Source: Gallionellaceae bacterium (GTDB lineage Bacteria; Pseudomonadota; Gammaproteobacteria; Burkholderiales; Gallionellaceae). Taken from it: 64,000 bases of DNA. A model generated the notes under the pieces. It was given only the letters and a program-made list of their open reading frames with translations. It did not search any database and was not told the DNA's origin. The position numbers and the translations under genes were made by a program. The stretch covers positions 1 to 64,000 of the forward strand of contig DAIDMQ010000028.1 in NCBI GenBank assembly GCA_027448945.1. Direction: 5' to 3'. Below, in pieces: positions 18,944-28,261 of the stretch (within the stretch, counting starts at the first letter, position 1; every line of letters starts with the position of its first letter).

Positions 18944-19993
18944 ATGGCAACTTTTTATTTACGGGACGATGGTTCGTGGCAGGCCAAGATCAGGAGGAAA
19001 GGGCAGCCCGCTCAATCAAAAACATTCGATTTTAAAAAAGACGCTGAGGCATGGGCTCGTGACGTCGAAAATAAAATGGACCGCGGCATCTTTCAGGATC
19101 GAAGCGAAGCGGAGGGCATGACTGTTGGCGAACTGGTCGATCTCTTTGTCAACGAATTTGCCCCAACTCATTACCGGGTTCGCGAAGACAAGAAAGAAGC
19201 TTGGAGGTATCAATGTCAACATCTCAAAAACGCGCTCGGCAAATACTCTCTCGCGGCGTTAGATCAGAAGATCATCAAGAAATATCGGGATGATCGTCAA
19301 AAGCCAGTTATTAAGACATATGCGTCCGGCATGAAAAAAGAGGTTGTTGCTGGCGGGAGCACGGTCCGCAAAGAGCTTTACATGCTCTCAAAAATTATCG
19401 GTTATGCAGAAAAAGAACTTGAAATCGTATTGCCAAAGGGTAACCCAGTTCTAAAAGTTCAAATGCCCAAAGATGGCGCCCCACGCGATCGCCGCTTGAC
19501 GGCGGCTGAATGGGCGAAGCTTGAGGCCGAGTGTCGTGCGAGCCGCAATATATATTTATGGTCGGCCGTTCAACTGGCAATTGAATCATCATCGCGGCAG
19601 GGCGAGCTGCTCGGGGCAAAGTGGAAACATGTAGACCTTATAAATAGCACGGTTCATTTTCCCAAAACAAAGAATGGGGCTGCTCGGACTATTCCACTTT
19701 CTCCTCTGGCTGCCGCGGTAGTAAAAGGACTGCCGCGCTCAATCGGCGGTGTGGTGGTGCCGGTTCAAAGAATGACCTTGTATCACGCGTTCAAGGCTGC
19801 TGTGGTGCGCGCGGGCATCGAGGATTTCACTTTTCATGACCTCAGGCATGAGGGGTTGAGTCGATTGGCAGAGCGGGGCGACTTTTCTTTGCTAGAAATG
19901 GCCGCAGTTTCCGGGCACAAGACACTTCAGGTGCTAAAAAAGCACTATATTCACCTGGATGCGGCGAATTTAGCAAAAAAACTGGCAAAATGA
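18944..19993 (+). CDS. Tyrosine recombinase (phage/ICE-type integrase)
   Basis: 349 aa. A short N-terminal arm-binding domain and SAM-like core-binding domain (about 60-170) precede the catalytic domain with Arg218 (SSRQGELLG), His298 and Arg301 (FHDLRHEG), His325 (SGHKTL) and nucleophile Tyr335 (KKHYIHL), all present. It should integrate and excise the element at the adjacent tRNA-Ser site. A GTG lies immediately before the chosen ATG; GGGGACA just upstream may act as ribosome site and is itself repeated 14 bases earlier. Confidence 0.93.
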   Translation: MATFYLRDDGSWQAKIRRKGQPAQSKTFDFKKDAEAWARDVENKMDRGIFQDRSEAEGMTVGELVDLFVNEFAPTHYRVREDKKEAWRYQCQHLKNALGKYSLAALDQKIIKKYRDDRQKPVIKTYASGMKKEVVAGGSTVRKELYMLSKIIGYAEKELEIVLPKGNPVLKVQMPKDGAPRDRRLTAAEWAKLEAECRASRNIYLWSAVQLAIESSSRQGELLGAKWKHVDLINSTVHFPKTKNGAARTIPLSPLAAAVVKGLPRSIGGVVVPVQRMTLYHAFKAAVVRAGIEDFTFHDLRHEGLSRLAERGDFSLLEMAAVSGHKTLQVLKKHYIHLDAANLAKKLAK

Positions 19994-20331
19994 TGAGAAA
20001 ACGCTTGGCGGCATCAAATAACATGCGTATTATTCACGTAAGTTTGATTTTGTCCGCACTGTGAGGACATAAAAGTATCGCAGAATCGCTGGCTCTCTCT
20101 ATGAGACTACCAGCACCAGCAGATAGCTGGGAATCGAACTGCAACACCCAACATCAGACTTTGCGGCCACTAGGTCGCTTAGCCATCATTTAAACTGACT
20201 GTGCGACGCTAGCTGCACGGTCTTCCTCTGCGCGCGATTTAAGGGTCTGCGCCGCTACGCAAAGCAACAGCCAGCTCTGGCACTCAAATGCATTACCAGC
20301 ATGGCCTCGAACGAACCGAGGAGACATATCT
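19994..20331 (+). other. Gene-free spacer after the integrase
   Basis: I see no protein gene in these 338 bases. The minus strand at about 20100-20215 contains tRNA-like words (a T-loop-like TTCGATT and a D-arm-like segment) but the T-stem does not pair and no acceptor stem forms, so it is at best a degraded tRNA. Confidence 0.5.
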
Positions 20332-20643
20332 ATGTCTGAAAATCAATCAGTTGAAGCACATCAGTTTATCAGGGATGAATTGGCAGATTTGCCGTCCATC
20401 GTGTATTTCCCTATTTTATTTAAGCACTTGGGATTGAAAAGTGTCGACGCCGCCTACCGTCGATTCGAACGAGGCACGCTCGGGGTGTGCGTGCGCGACA
20501 TTGGTGGGCGCTTGGCAGTCCTGAAGGTTGACTTGGCCACGTTCTTAACTAATGGCGAGCCACAAGAGCAGCCACGCCTGTCAAAGAAAAAAATAAAGAA
20601 CCCCAACGGGCGAAAGGGAAAAGCGTGGGTGGCATCATGCTGA
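20332..20643 (+). CDS. Small helix-turn-helix protein (AlpA/excisionase-like)
   Basis: 103 aa with GAGGAG upstream of the ATG. Residues about 20-75 (LPSIVYFPILFKHLGLKSVDAAYRRFERGTL) look like a winged-helix or MerR-like DNA-binding unit; the C-terminus is strongly basic (LSKKKIKNPNGRKGKA). Small HTH proteins in this position usually regulate excision or the replication genes that follow. Family assignment is by pattern only. Confidence 0.5.
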   Translation: MSENQSVEAHQFIRDELADLPSIVYFPILFKHLGLKSVDAAYRRFERGTLGVCVRDIGGRLAVLKVDLATFLTNGEPQEQPRLSKKKIKNPNGRKGKAWVASC

Positions 20644-20843
20644 ACCGCCCAAAACCAATCGACGCGATTCATGCGTTGAAGGTGGTCGCGGGTGCAGGTG
20701 CGGAGTTGGTTGAGGCGAAACTCAGGCGTGACCTGAGAAAATGGGGTACGACCGTTACGATTGGAAATAAACGCAAGACTGGTGTCGGGTGCAAGGGGCC
20801 AGATGGGTCTGCGAATGTAGACTTATTCGGGAGTGGCGAATGA
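20637..20843 (+). CDS. Hypothetical small protein between HTH and RepA genes
   Basis: 68 aa if started at ATG 20637, overlapping the HTH gene by 7 bases; its stop overlaps the next start as ATGA. This tight packing is the main reason to believe it is translated. It is basic in the middle (AKLRRDLRKWGTTVTIGNKRK) with no recognised domain. Confidence 0.5.
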   Translation: MLNRPKPIDAIHALKVVAGAGAELVEAKLRRDLRKWGTTVTIGNKRKTGVGCKGPDGSANVDLFGSGE

Positions 20844-21883
20844 AAAATTTCGACGAAATTATCCCATTTGCAGATGACCCCACGTTGAAAGTCGCGGCTA
20901 ATGTACCGTGCGATCGAGCATCTTATACTGAAGACGGCATTAAGTTCGTCGATGCTCACCACATCATGCTGCGCACAATCGAACCTATTAAGTTCTTCAT
21001 CGACGGCCTACTTCCAGTGGGCGAATCCGGTGATCTTTATGGGCCGCCGGGCGAAGGGAAGACCTCACTCATAACCAACCTAGCTGTTGCAGTGGCATGC
21101 GGAAAGGGTAATTGGCAGGGATTGCGTTGTAGTTCGGGCAAGGTGGTCATTCTTGGTGGCGAACGCGGCAACGAGTCTGCGTTTCAGCGCGATCTATACA
21201 GGGCCGGCGGCTCAGATATCCCCCCGGGCAATCTGATGTTATTGCAAGCACCGGACGGCAAAAATGCGATCTGGAAGTGGGCGCGTGGGCTGGATGAATG
21301 GCAGCTAACTCAATGGGGTAAGCGCGTCACCAACTGCCTAGTCAAGTTGAGTCCGGAACTTGTCATTCTCGACACAACGATGTCGATAGCAACTGGCAAC
21401 AACCCAGTCGATGTTGCTCAGCAATATGGGCTGGGCGAGACCATTCAGCATTGGAAGCGCCTAATCAGAACGACAACCATCAGCATCAGTCACACCAACC
21501 AATCTTCGGCTGGAGAAGAAGTGTCGCGTCGACTGCATTACCTGTCAAGAAGCGGCGGAAACGGCTTTCCAGGTTCGATTCGCTGGATTGCGGGGCTCAC
21601 TAAATTAAAGGCAGGCGACAAGCTGGTTGGACAACTTGGCCTTGCTGAAAGGATTAAGTCGGATTGGCTTGTTGCATTCGGCGCATCAAAGCATAACGAA
21701 ATGGGCCGTCCAAATTGGAATAACGACTATCCCTCCATCTTTAATCTAACAAAAGATGGCGAAATGGTAATGGTGATGACTGGGGAAGAAGTGAAGGATG
21801 CCTTGGCGCGTGGCACGAAAAAGCTTGGGCGCGGGACTGTTGTGTCAATGAAGGCGAGAGGCGGTCATGGACCATCATTCTGA
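20840..21883 (+). CDS. RepA-like AAA ATPase/helicase (plasmid replication)
   Basis: 347 aa from ATG 20840. It has a RecA/DnaB-type P-loop (YGPPGEGKTSLITNLAVAVACG, about residue 62-83), Walker B (LVILDTTMSIATG) and a conserved ISHTNQSS sensor-like segment. This is the AAA_25/RSF1010-RepA-like family: hexameric helicases that unwind plasmid origins and also occur in integrative elements. It overlaps the initiator gene downstream by 17 bases. It could instead be a phage-type RepA-like ATPase. Confidence 0.75.
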   Translation: MKNFDEIIPFADDPTLKVAANVPCDRASYTEDGIKFVDAHHIMLRTIEPIKFFIDGLLPVGESGDLYGPPGEGKTSLITNLAVAVACGKGNWQGLRCSSGKVVILGGERGNESAFQRDLYRAGGSDIPPGNLMLLQAPDGKNAIWKWARGLDEWQLTQWGKRVTNCLVKLSPELVILDTTMSIATGNNPVDVAQQYGLGETIQHWKRLIRTTTISISHTNQSSAGEEVSRRLHYLSRSGGNGFPGSIRWIAGLTKLKAGDKLVGQLGLAERIKSDWLVAFGASKHNEMGRPNWNNDYPSIFNLTKDGEMVMVMTGEEVKDALARGTKKLGRGTVVSMKARGGHGPSF

Positions 21884-22631
21884 AAAATCAGCTTTAACCC
21901 AAGTTAATACTTGTCGCATCCCCATTTTCTCGCCAACACGCCGCCCGCAAACAGTAACGTCGTTTTATGTCGAGACGTCATGGGGGCATGCGACCATTAC
22001 CGGTAAATTGGGTCAGCAGCACAGGGATTTATTGGATGCAGCCATGATGGTTTCTGAGTATCGGGAGTGGACCGGCGATGAGGATAGGTTTCATCTGCAT
22101 CTAAAAGTAGATCCGGCCAAGCTACGCTCAGTAATGAGCATCGGCGGTGATGCAAATTACCTTCAAATTCAAAAACTTTTTGAGGATATGCGCGTCGCGC
22201 GGGTCGACATGCACATCAATGCCTCTGATCGAAACATGGTCGGAGGGATCATATCGGAGGTCGAAGATGCGAAGTGCGAAGCTCCTACAACTCGCGCGGG
22301 CGCATTTGGCAGTGAAAATCGCAGGTATTGGCGGATTTCCTTCAGCTCCGGCTGGTCACGGCTGATCAAAGATGATGTAGAAATGAGGTATCCGTTGGCA
22401 AGAGTGATGAGTTTGCAATTTGGATTCTCGCAAGCAGTAGCTCGATTCTGCTTGTCCCATTCGTCAGTCAACCAGACCATTGATAGTCTGGTGGTAACTC
22501 TTAACGCTGGCGGTCGTGTGAGGGATCGCAAAGGTGAGCTACTGAAGGATGAAGCTGGACTGATCAAGCTTGGCATATTAGTCGACTCGACGTTAGTTAA
22601 ATCCAACAAAGCGCGACCATATACCCGGTGA
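21867..22631 (+). CDS. Replication initiator, RepC-like
   Basis: 254 aa. I recognise the general form of IncQ/RSF1010-type RepC initiators (two winged-helix domains) from the helicase-initiator order, length, and segments such as WGHATITGKLGQQHRDLLDA, WRISFSSGWSRLI and YPLARVMSLQFGFSQAVARF; homology is plausible, not certain. Its last codons are written by the first iteron, so initiator and binding sites overlap. It should bind the iterons at 22608-22700 and open the origin. Confidence 0.65.
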   Translation: MDHHSEKSALTQVNTCRIPIFSPTRRPQTVTSFYVETSWGHATITGKLGQQHRDLLDAAMMVSEYREWTGDEDRFHLHLKVDPAKLRSVMSIGGDANYLQIQKLFEDMRVARVDMHINASDRNMVGGIISEVEDAKCEAPTTRAGAFGSENRRYWRISFSSGWSRLIKDDVEMRYPLARVMSLQFGFSQAVARFCLSHSSVNQTIDSLVVTLNAGGRVRDRKGELLKDEAGLIKLGILVDSTLVKSNKARPYTR

Positions 22632-22700
22632 ATCAAACAAAGCGCGACCATATACCCGCAAAGCGCGATCATATACTCGGTGGTGCGACCATATACCCGG
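22608..22700 (+). repeat. Four iterons of a plasmid-type origin
   Basis: Four near-identical units with core GCG[AC]xxATATACxCG start at 22608, 22639, 22660 and 22681; the last three are spaced exactly 21 bases (two helical turns). Units 1, 2 and 4 share GCGACCATATACCCG; unit 3 has two changes. They begin inside the last codons of the initiator gene and run into an AT-rich stretch, the classic layout of an iteron-controlled oriV. Confidence 0.85.
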
Positions 22701-23339
22701 TAAAAAATGGGCTCTCTCAGATATCTCAATGGCTTTACCTTCGCCCTTTGGGGCTACGAAAGCCTTAAATTCAAAATCTAGACCTTCCGGCTGACGCCGG
22801 GCTGTCGCGACTTTGTCGCTCATGTTTAAAAACGCCCACCAAGACAAAAACTGTTCGACTGCGCGCTCCTGATCAAGCCGCGCGCTTCATGCCAGAACCA
22901 ATCCCCTTCGTTGTATCTCACATATAACTGTCAATTACAGATTATTGGTGATGTTTGTTCGATGAAAAAAATCGATTTATGACCGTTTAAATCGCTATCA
23001 ATAACACTGCGTCGCCCCTTTTTTTGGTAAGCGTCTCAAACTGTTTTTTTGTTCATACCTGCCATTCCAACGTCAAGAAATATGCTTCCGAAACTATTGG
23101 TATTTTTTCCTTATTGTTAACACAAGTAGTCATCATGCAAGCAGCCAGCGAACATTCTGCAAATGTAATTTGCAGAGCATCATGCGCGCGCCAATGTCAA
23201 GCACTGGCAGTTTTTGATTTTTTGACGTCTGGCGAAGTATTTATATTCCACGCAACATAAATCTCTTGGATTGAACGTCTACATCAATTATGTTTTTGCA
23301 AAATGGGAGATCATGACAGCAAGCTTTAAATACAATGCT
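22701..23339 (+). other. Gene-free, partly AT-rich region between iterons and BREX
   Basis: About 640 bases without a convincing gene. From about 22920 on it is AT-rich with A-runs and T-runs (for example GATGAAAAAAATCGATTTATG), fitting the unwinding element of an origin. 22790-22880 contains several short GC-rich inverted words. No transfer origin or partition site could be identified by eye. Confidence 0.5.
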
Positions 23340-23345
23340 TATAAT
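23340..23345 (+). promoter_or_regulatory. Likely -10 box of the BREX operon
   Basis: TATAAT at 23340-23345 lies 28 bases before the brxA ATG. A weak -35 candidate (ATGACA, 23313-23318) is spaced too far (21 bases). Transcription from here would give a leader of about 20 bases. No BrxR-type WYL regulator gene precedes the operon. Confidence 0.4.
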
Positions 23346-23372
23346 TAGGACCCGTTTTAACACTTCCCCTTG

Positions 23373-23963
23373 ATGAAATACAACGCCGAAATATCCGCCG
23401 GATCTCTTATGCCTTCAGAGAGCAGGAAGATCGCCGCGTTGTTGCTGACCCATCCGACCGAGGCGGAATGGGAACATGCATTGAAGGTCGAGAACATCTT
23501 GCAGAAGAAAACGCCTTCTACCGCGTTCAGGCAGGCGCGACTGATTCATAGGCGCTTGGTGACGCTGGACGAAGAGGGCTGGAAGCTGATTGCCGAGGGT
23601 GAAATGGAAGTCTCCATTCAGATGCTTCTGGTAGCCGCCATCAAACACAGTCGCCTGCTAGAGGATTTCATGCGTGATGTATACGCCAAACAACTACGCC
23701 GTATGGAGTTGGCGCTGAACTTCCATCTGTGGGATGCTTTTTGGGTGGAGTGTGTGCATCGTGATGGTGAAATTGAACGCTGGTCTGCAACCACAAAAAA
23801 CAAGCTTTTTGAGGTCATCATTCGAATATTGGTCGAAGCAAAATACCTCGATTCCAGCAGAAAGAGAAATATGACTCCCCCCAGCCTGCATCCGACAGTC
23901 ATCGATTTTCTAAAGCGGCACGGTGAATCTAAGATTCTATCGGCCATGAAGGTTTCCAAATGA
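23373..23963 (+). CDS. brxA: BrxA (DUF1819), BREX protein
   Basis: 196 aa. It matches the BrxA/DUF1819 family in its opening (MKYNAEISAGSLMPSESRKIAALLL) and in the ...NILQKKTPSTAFRQARLIHRRL segment. BrxA is a small, NusB-like helical DNA-binding protein and the first gene of type 1 BREX operons. ATG 23373 follows an in-frame TTG; no good ribosome site precedes either. It overlaps brxB by 4 bases. Confidence 0.9.
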   Translation: MKYNAEISAGSLMPSESRKIAALLLTHPTEAEWEHALKVENILQKKTPSTAFRQARLIHRRLVTLDEEGWKLIAEGEMEVSIQMLLVAAIKHSRLLEDFMRDVYAKQLRRMELALNFHLWDAFWVECVHRDGEIERWSATTKNKLFEVIIRILVEAKYLDSSRKRNMTPPSLHPTVIDFLKRHGESKILSAMKVSK

Positions 23964-24535
23964 GTGCATTTGAGGAACGACTGAATCAAATCCTTCCGCG
24001 TCTAACTTCGAAAGAGTTGCTGACCAATCAGGGCTTGGGTAATGAGATCGGCTTTTGGGTGTTCGATTACCCGCCTGAGTCCGAACTCGAAATGCGCGCG
24101 TTTCTAACTGAGGTCATCGAACCTGCTCTCGCCAAACGCCAACCTCCAATTCGGTTTGCCACGGTCAATGTGTTTGACTTGGCGATTGGCTTATTGGAAG
24201 AACGAAATCTGCTCGATAAAGCACTCGATATGCAGCAAACTCAAGGCGACAACAAAGCCCTTGAATCTCTGCGCCGCGTTTTAAAAGAGGATAAGTTGGC
24301 AGAGCGACTTGTTTCCCAGATCGATGTCTATAATAAAGACTTGGTTATTCTGACTGGAGTGGGCTCGGCCTATCCGATCCTGCGCACCCATACACTGCTG
24401 TCTGCTTTGCATCCACTAATGAAAGATACGCCCTTGCTGATGCTGTACCCCGGCAAGTATGACGGCTACTCATTCCGGCTGTTCAACAAGCTATCCGAAG
24501 ACCATTACTACCGCGCTTTCCGGCTAGTATCCTGA
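23960..24535 (+). CDS. brxB: BrxB (DUF1788), BREX protein
   Basis: 191 aa with the DUF1788 features: an N-terminal FEERLNQIL, FWVFDYPPE, and the C-terminal LTGVGSAYPILRTHTLLSALHP...LLMLYPGKYDG. Its biochemical role in BREX is not settled; it is needed for methylation and defence in studied systems. Translationally coupled to brxA by a 4-base overlap; brxC follows after 26 bases. Confidence 0.92.
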   Translation: MSAFEERLNQILPRLTSKELLTNQGLGNEIGFWVFDYPPESELEMRAFLTEVIEPALAKRQPPIRFATVNVFDLAIGLLEERNLLDKALDMQQTQGDNKALESLRRVLKEDKLAERLVSQIDVYNKDLVILTGVGSAYPILRTHTLLSALHPLMKDTPLLMLYPGKYDGYSFRLFNKLSEDHYYRAFRLVS

Positions 24536-24561
24536 CGCTCATTCAAAACAAGGCAATAAAT

Positions 24562-27500
24562 ATGAAAATTAGGGAGCTTTTTACCAAGCCAATCGACCGC
24601 CCCATTAACGGTGTGATTAAAGCTGATCAACGTGATGCGGAAAGCATTTGGCAAGAGTTGGATGAATACGTCGTCACCAAACAATTGACCGAGTATTTTC
24701 GACGATTCTTCGATGCGTTCTTGGCAGCGGCAGACAACCCAAAAGATCCGGTTGTTTCATCGCGCATGGGCGTATGGGTCTCGGGATTCTTTGGATCGGG
24801 TAAATCGCACTTCATCAAAATCTTGTCCTACCTGTTGGAAAACATTGAGGCGATTGATCCCATCACTGGCAAACCCAAAAAGGCTGCTGCCTTTTTCGAT
24901 GAACACAAAATCAGAGATGCATTGCTGTTGGCCGACATGCAGCGCGCAGCAAAGGGCAGTTCCGATGTCATATTGTTCAATATCGATGCCAAGGCTGATA
25001 GCAAATCCGACCGGGACGTGATCCTTCAAGTATTCCTGCGGGTCTTCAATGAAAAGCTCGGCTACTCCGGCGATGCGCCGCACATTGCTGAAATGGAACG
25101 CTATCTGGTTGGCAAGGGCGCTTATGAAGCGTTCAAAACTGCCTTTCAGGAAAAGAATGGATCGGCGTGGAACAAAGAACGTGACGCCGTGGATTTTCTG
25201 CGTGATGACGTGGTGCATGCCCTGGCCAAAGCGCTCAACATGACGGAGGAATCCGCCGGACGCTGGTTCGATAAATCCCGTGATGACTACAAAATCAACA
25301 TCGAAGGTCTGGCAGGAATCATTCGTGGTTATCTGGATACCAAGCCTGCGGCGCACCGTGTCATCTTTCTAGTGGATGAGGTGGGGCAGTTCATCGGTGA
25401 CAACACCCAGATGATGCTGACTCTGCAAACCATCATCGAACAACTTGGCACCTTATGCCAAGGCAGGGCGTGGGTCATTGTCACCAGCCAGGAGGATATT
25501 GACGCCGCCATAGGTGAAACCAATAAAGCCAGGTCGCAAGACTTCTCTAAGATTCAGGGACGCTTCCACACTCGCCTATCGTTAGCGAGCTCCAATACCG
25601 ATGACGTGATTAGCGAACGTCTGTTGTCAAAAACTGAAGCCGCTCATGTCGAGTTGCGTGATTGTTTCGCTCAGAAGGGCGACATCATCAACAATCAATT
25701 GGCCTTTGTGGGCAACTCTGTGTCGATGCGTAGTTACAAGGATGCCGCAGAATTTGTGGCCTGCTATCCGTTCGCACCCTATCAGTTCACCTTGCTGCAA
25801 AAAATATTCGAATCTATTCGTAAAGTGGGCGCAACCGGCAAGCATCTGTCCAAAGGCGAGCGTTCTCTTCTCGATGCGTTTCAGTCAGCGGCGGTGCGTA
25901 ATGCCGAAAAAAATATCGATACACTGATCCCCATCTACGACTTTTATCCGTCTATCGAAAGCTTCATCGACACCAGTGCCAAGCGCTCGATTGATGAGGC
26001 GCCGGATAATCTGGCGCTCGAACCCTACGATGTTCAATTGCTCAAGGCACTGTTCTTGATTCGTTACATCCCGGACATTATCAAACCCAACGTAGATAAC
26101 TTGGCGACCCTCTGCGTCGATGAGATTGACGCCGATAAGCTGGCACTCAAGCGCAAGATTCAGGAAAGCCTGACCCGCTTGGAGCATCAGCGTCTGGTCA
26201 GTCGCAATGGCGAACTGTGGTCTTTCCTGACCAATGAAGAGCGCGACGTTGCCCGCGAAATTGGCCATGTCGAAGTTTCCGCCATTGAGAAATCTCGTTT
26301 GTTGAGCGAATTAATCTTTGAAGAAATCCTGAGCGGCAATACCAAGATTCGCCATCGCGAAACCAAGGGCGATTATGAGATCAACCGCCTGCTGGACGGG
26401 GCCCCTTGGAAAAATGCCAGCCACGAACTGTCGTTGGAAATCGTCACGCCGTTAAGCGATGACTTCGAAGGGTTGAGTGATGCCAAAGCGATTTTGCGCA
26501 GCACTGATCGTGCGCTGATCCGCATGGCTGAAAGTAACCGGCTCGATATTGAGTTGGCTCTCTACCTGCAAATTGAAAAATATATCGACAGTCCCAAAGC
26601 TAGTTCAGCTGCCGCACCACTCAAACGCATTCTTGCCGACCGTAAAGATGAAAATCGCGAACGCCGCGCCCGCATAGTCGCACAACTCAGCAACGCATTA
26701 GTCACTGGCGATTGCTATGCGTTAGGACAAAAGCTGCCATCCAAGTCGGCAGCACCTTCCACGCAAGTGGATGAACTGGTCAATTACCTGATCTCCAATA
26801 CCTATACCAAACTAACTTATCTCAAGGTACGTCAGCTAGATCCAATTGCCGAGATCAAGGCCATCTTAATGTCCGATAGCATCGGTCAGCACAACTTAGT
26901 GTTAGGCGGCGAAGAGGGTAATCCACTCGCGCTCAATGAAATGCGCGAATACCTTCAGCTCAAAGCCAGCCAGAGCCGCGTTCTGCTGTCCGACGTGGTG
27001 GATCGGTTTAGCGGAGCACCGTGGGGATGGAAGCCGGAGTGGGAAGTGGTATTGCTGATTGCCCGTTTGTACATGGCAGGTGAAATCAAGCTCATCGCTG
27101 ACAATTCGGATATCGAGCCTAGTGGCGCAATTGAACCACTCACCAAGTCCGTACGTTTCAAACAGGTGTCCATCCTTAAGCGGAAATCGGCCGATGCTGT
27201 TCAGATCAAGCGTGCTCGCGAATTGCACAAAGATATTTTCTCCGAGATCGGCAAGGACGACGAGGATGGTCTGGTTGCCGACTTTCGTGCCAATCTTGCC
27301 GAGTGGCAAGTTAAGTTGAAGGAATACTCCCATTCAGCCACAACCAAACATCATCCCGGCAAGGCCGTTATTGACCAGTCTCTGTCGCGCATTGCCAAAC
27401 AACTGGCGATCCGTGATCCATTTGAATTCGTTGAAGCCATACTAACGCACAAAGATGATTGGCTTGATGCGGCTGATGACATTCATGATCTCATCAGCTT

Positions 27501-28185
27501 TTACACCACCCAACTGACGACATGGCGGCGAATGCTCGAAGCCCTGCAACGCTTCGAACCGAATCGTCCCGCACTCACAAAAGAAATTGTGGCGGCAAAC
27601 GCTTTGCAGCAACTGGAAACGATACGCGATAACCTCACTCCGTATCAGCAGATCAACCAGATCGAATCCTTGATTCAATCGGTGGAGGCGGTGAATGCCA
27701 AGCTGGTTGATTCCAAGCGCGAGCACGCCTTGCTCTTGCTGGAAAAGAAAATAGCCGAAGTCAGCCAAGCGCTGAATCAAGCCCACGCACTGGCCGAGTT
27801 GCGTAACCGTGCGCTGCACTCATTGCAGCAAATCAAGTTGGATATCGCCGCTCAAACCAGCATCCCGCAAATCCATTATCTGCAGGAGCAGTCCGGTACC
27901 GCGCTGGATAGCGCGATGTACATGATCACCGTAGCCGTGAGTGCCGCCGCAAAACCGCAGCCGTTCGCCGTAAAAGCGCCGGGTGATACATCCACCGTGA
28001 TAAACCTAGGCTCGGCACAGACACCTCAAACGGTTGCCCCCAAACCCGCCAAAGTCATTCGTGCCGCCGATCTATCCAGCAAATCCTATCTGGAAACCGA
28101 AGCTGAAGTGGACGACTATCTGGTCAAGCTAAGAACAGAGCTGCTTGCCGCCATCAATGCAGGGCAACGGGCACGGATACAGTAA
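24562..28185 (+). CDS. brxC: BrxC, large P-loop ATPase of BREX
   Basis: 1207 aa, the usual size. Walker A is GFFGSGKSH at 75-83, preceded by VSSRMGVWVSG; Walker B is probably HRVIFLVDEVGQFIG. A long helical C-terminal part (about 880-1120) is rich in Leu, Glu and Gln and likely forms coiled coils. BrxC is essential for BREX and is thought to be an AAA-like motor bridging modification and restriction. No frameshift or truncation. Confidence 0.95.
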   Translation: MKIRELFTKPIDRPINGVIKADQRDAESIWQELDEYVVTKQLTEYFRRFFDAFLAAADNPKDPVVSSRMGVWVSGFFGSGKSHFIKILSYLLENIEAIDPITGKPKKAAAFFDEHKIRDALLLADMQRAAKGSSDVILFNIDAKADSKSDRDVILQVFLRVFNEKLGYSGDAPHIAEMERYLVGKGAYEAFKTAFQEKNGSAWNKERDAVDFLRDDVVHALAKALNMTEESAGRWFDKSRDDYKINIEGLAGIIRGYLDTKPAAHRVIFLVDEVGQFIGDNTQMMLTLQTIIEQLGTLCQGRAWVIVTSQEDIDAAIGETNKARSQDFSKIQGRFHTRLSLASSNTDDVISERLLSKTEAAHVELRDCFAQKGDIINNQLAFVGNSVSMRSYKDAAEFVACYPFAPYQFTLLQKIFESIRKVGATGKHLSKGERSLLDAFQSAAVRNAEKNIDTLIPIYDFYPSIESFIDTSAKRSIDEAPDNLALEPYDVQLLKALFLIRYIPDIIKPNVDNLATLCVDEIDADKLALKRKIQESLTRLEHQRLVSRNGELWSFLTNEERDVAREIGHVEVSAIEKSRLLSELIFEEILSGNTKIRHRETKGDYEINRLLDGAPWKNASHELSLEIVTPLSDDFEGLSDAKAILRSTDRALIRMAESNRLDIELALYLQIEKYIDSPKASSAAAPLKRILADRKDENRERRARIVAQLSNALVTGDCYALGQKLPSKSAAPSTQVDELVNYLISNTYTKLTYLKVRQLDPIAEIKAILMSDSIGQHNLVLGGEEGNPLALNEMREYLQLKASQSRVLLSDVVDRFSGAPWGWKPEWEVVLLIARLYMAGEIKLIADNSDIEPSGAIEPLTKSVRFKQVSILKRKSADAVQIKRARELHKDIFSEIGKDDEDGLVADFRANLAEWQVKLKEYSHSATTKHHPGKAVIDQSLSRIAKQLAIRDPFEFVEAILTHKDDWLDAADDIHDLISFYTTQLTTWRRMLEALQRFEPNRPALTKEIVAANALQQLETIRDNLTPYQQINQIESLIQSVEAVNAKLVDSKREHALLLLEKKIAEVSQALNQAHALAELRNRALHSLQQIKLDIAAQTSIPQIHYLQEQSGTALDSAMYMITVAVSAAAKPQPFAVKAPGDTSTVINLGSAQTPQTVAPKPAKVIRAADLSSKSYLETEAEVDDYLVKLRTELLAAINAGQRARIQ

Positions 28186-28261
28186 GAATAAGCGTTCAAC
28201 ACTTGGAGTATTGAGTTTTAGGGGGTATGATTCTGCATGAAACGTAAATAAGAAAGCCGTC

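Noticed and set aside
20100-20215. tRNA-like sequence on the minus strand
   Set aside because: It has a T-loop-like and D-arm-like word, but the T-stem does not pair and no acceptor stem can be built; not annotated as a tRNA.
22593-22847. 84-codon frame on the minus strand across the iterons
   Set aside because: It is a by-product of the repeated iteron sequence (repeated VYGRAL/VYDRAL words), has no domain, and runs antisense to the initiator gene.
23024-23260. 78-codon frame in the region before brxA
   Set aside because: AT-rich, no ribosome site, Cys-rich nonsense composition; probably chance.
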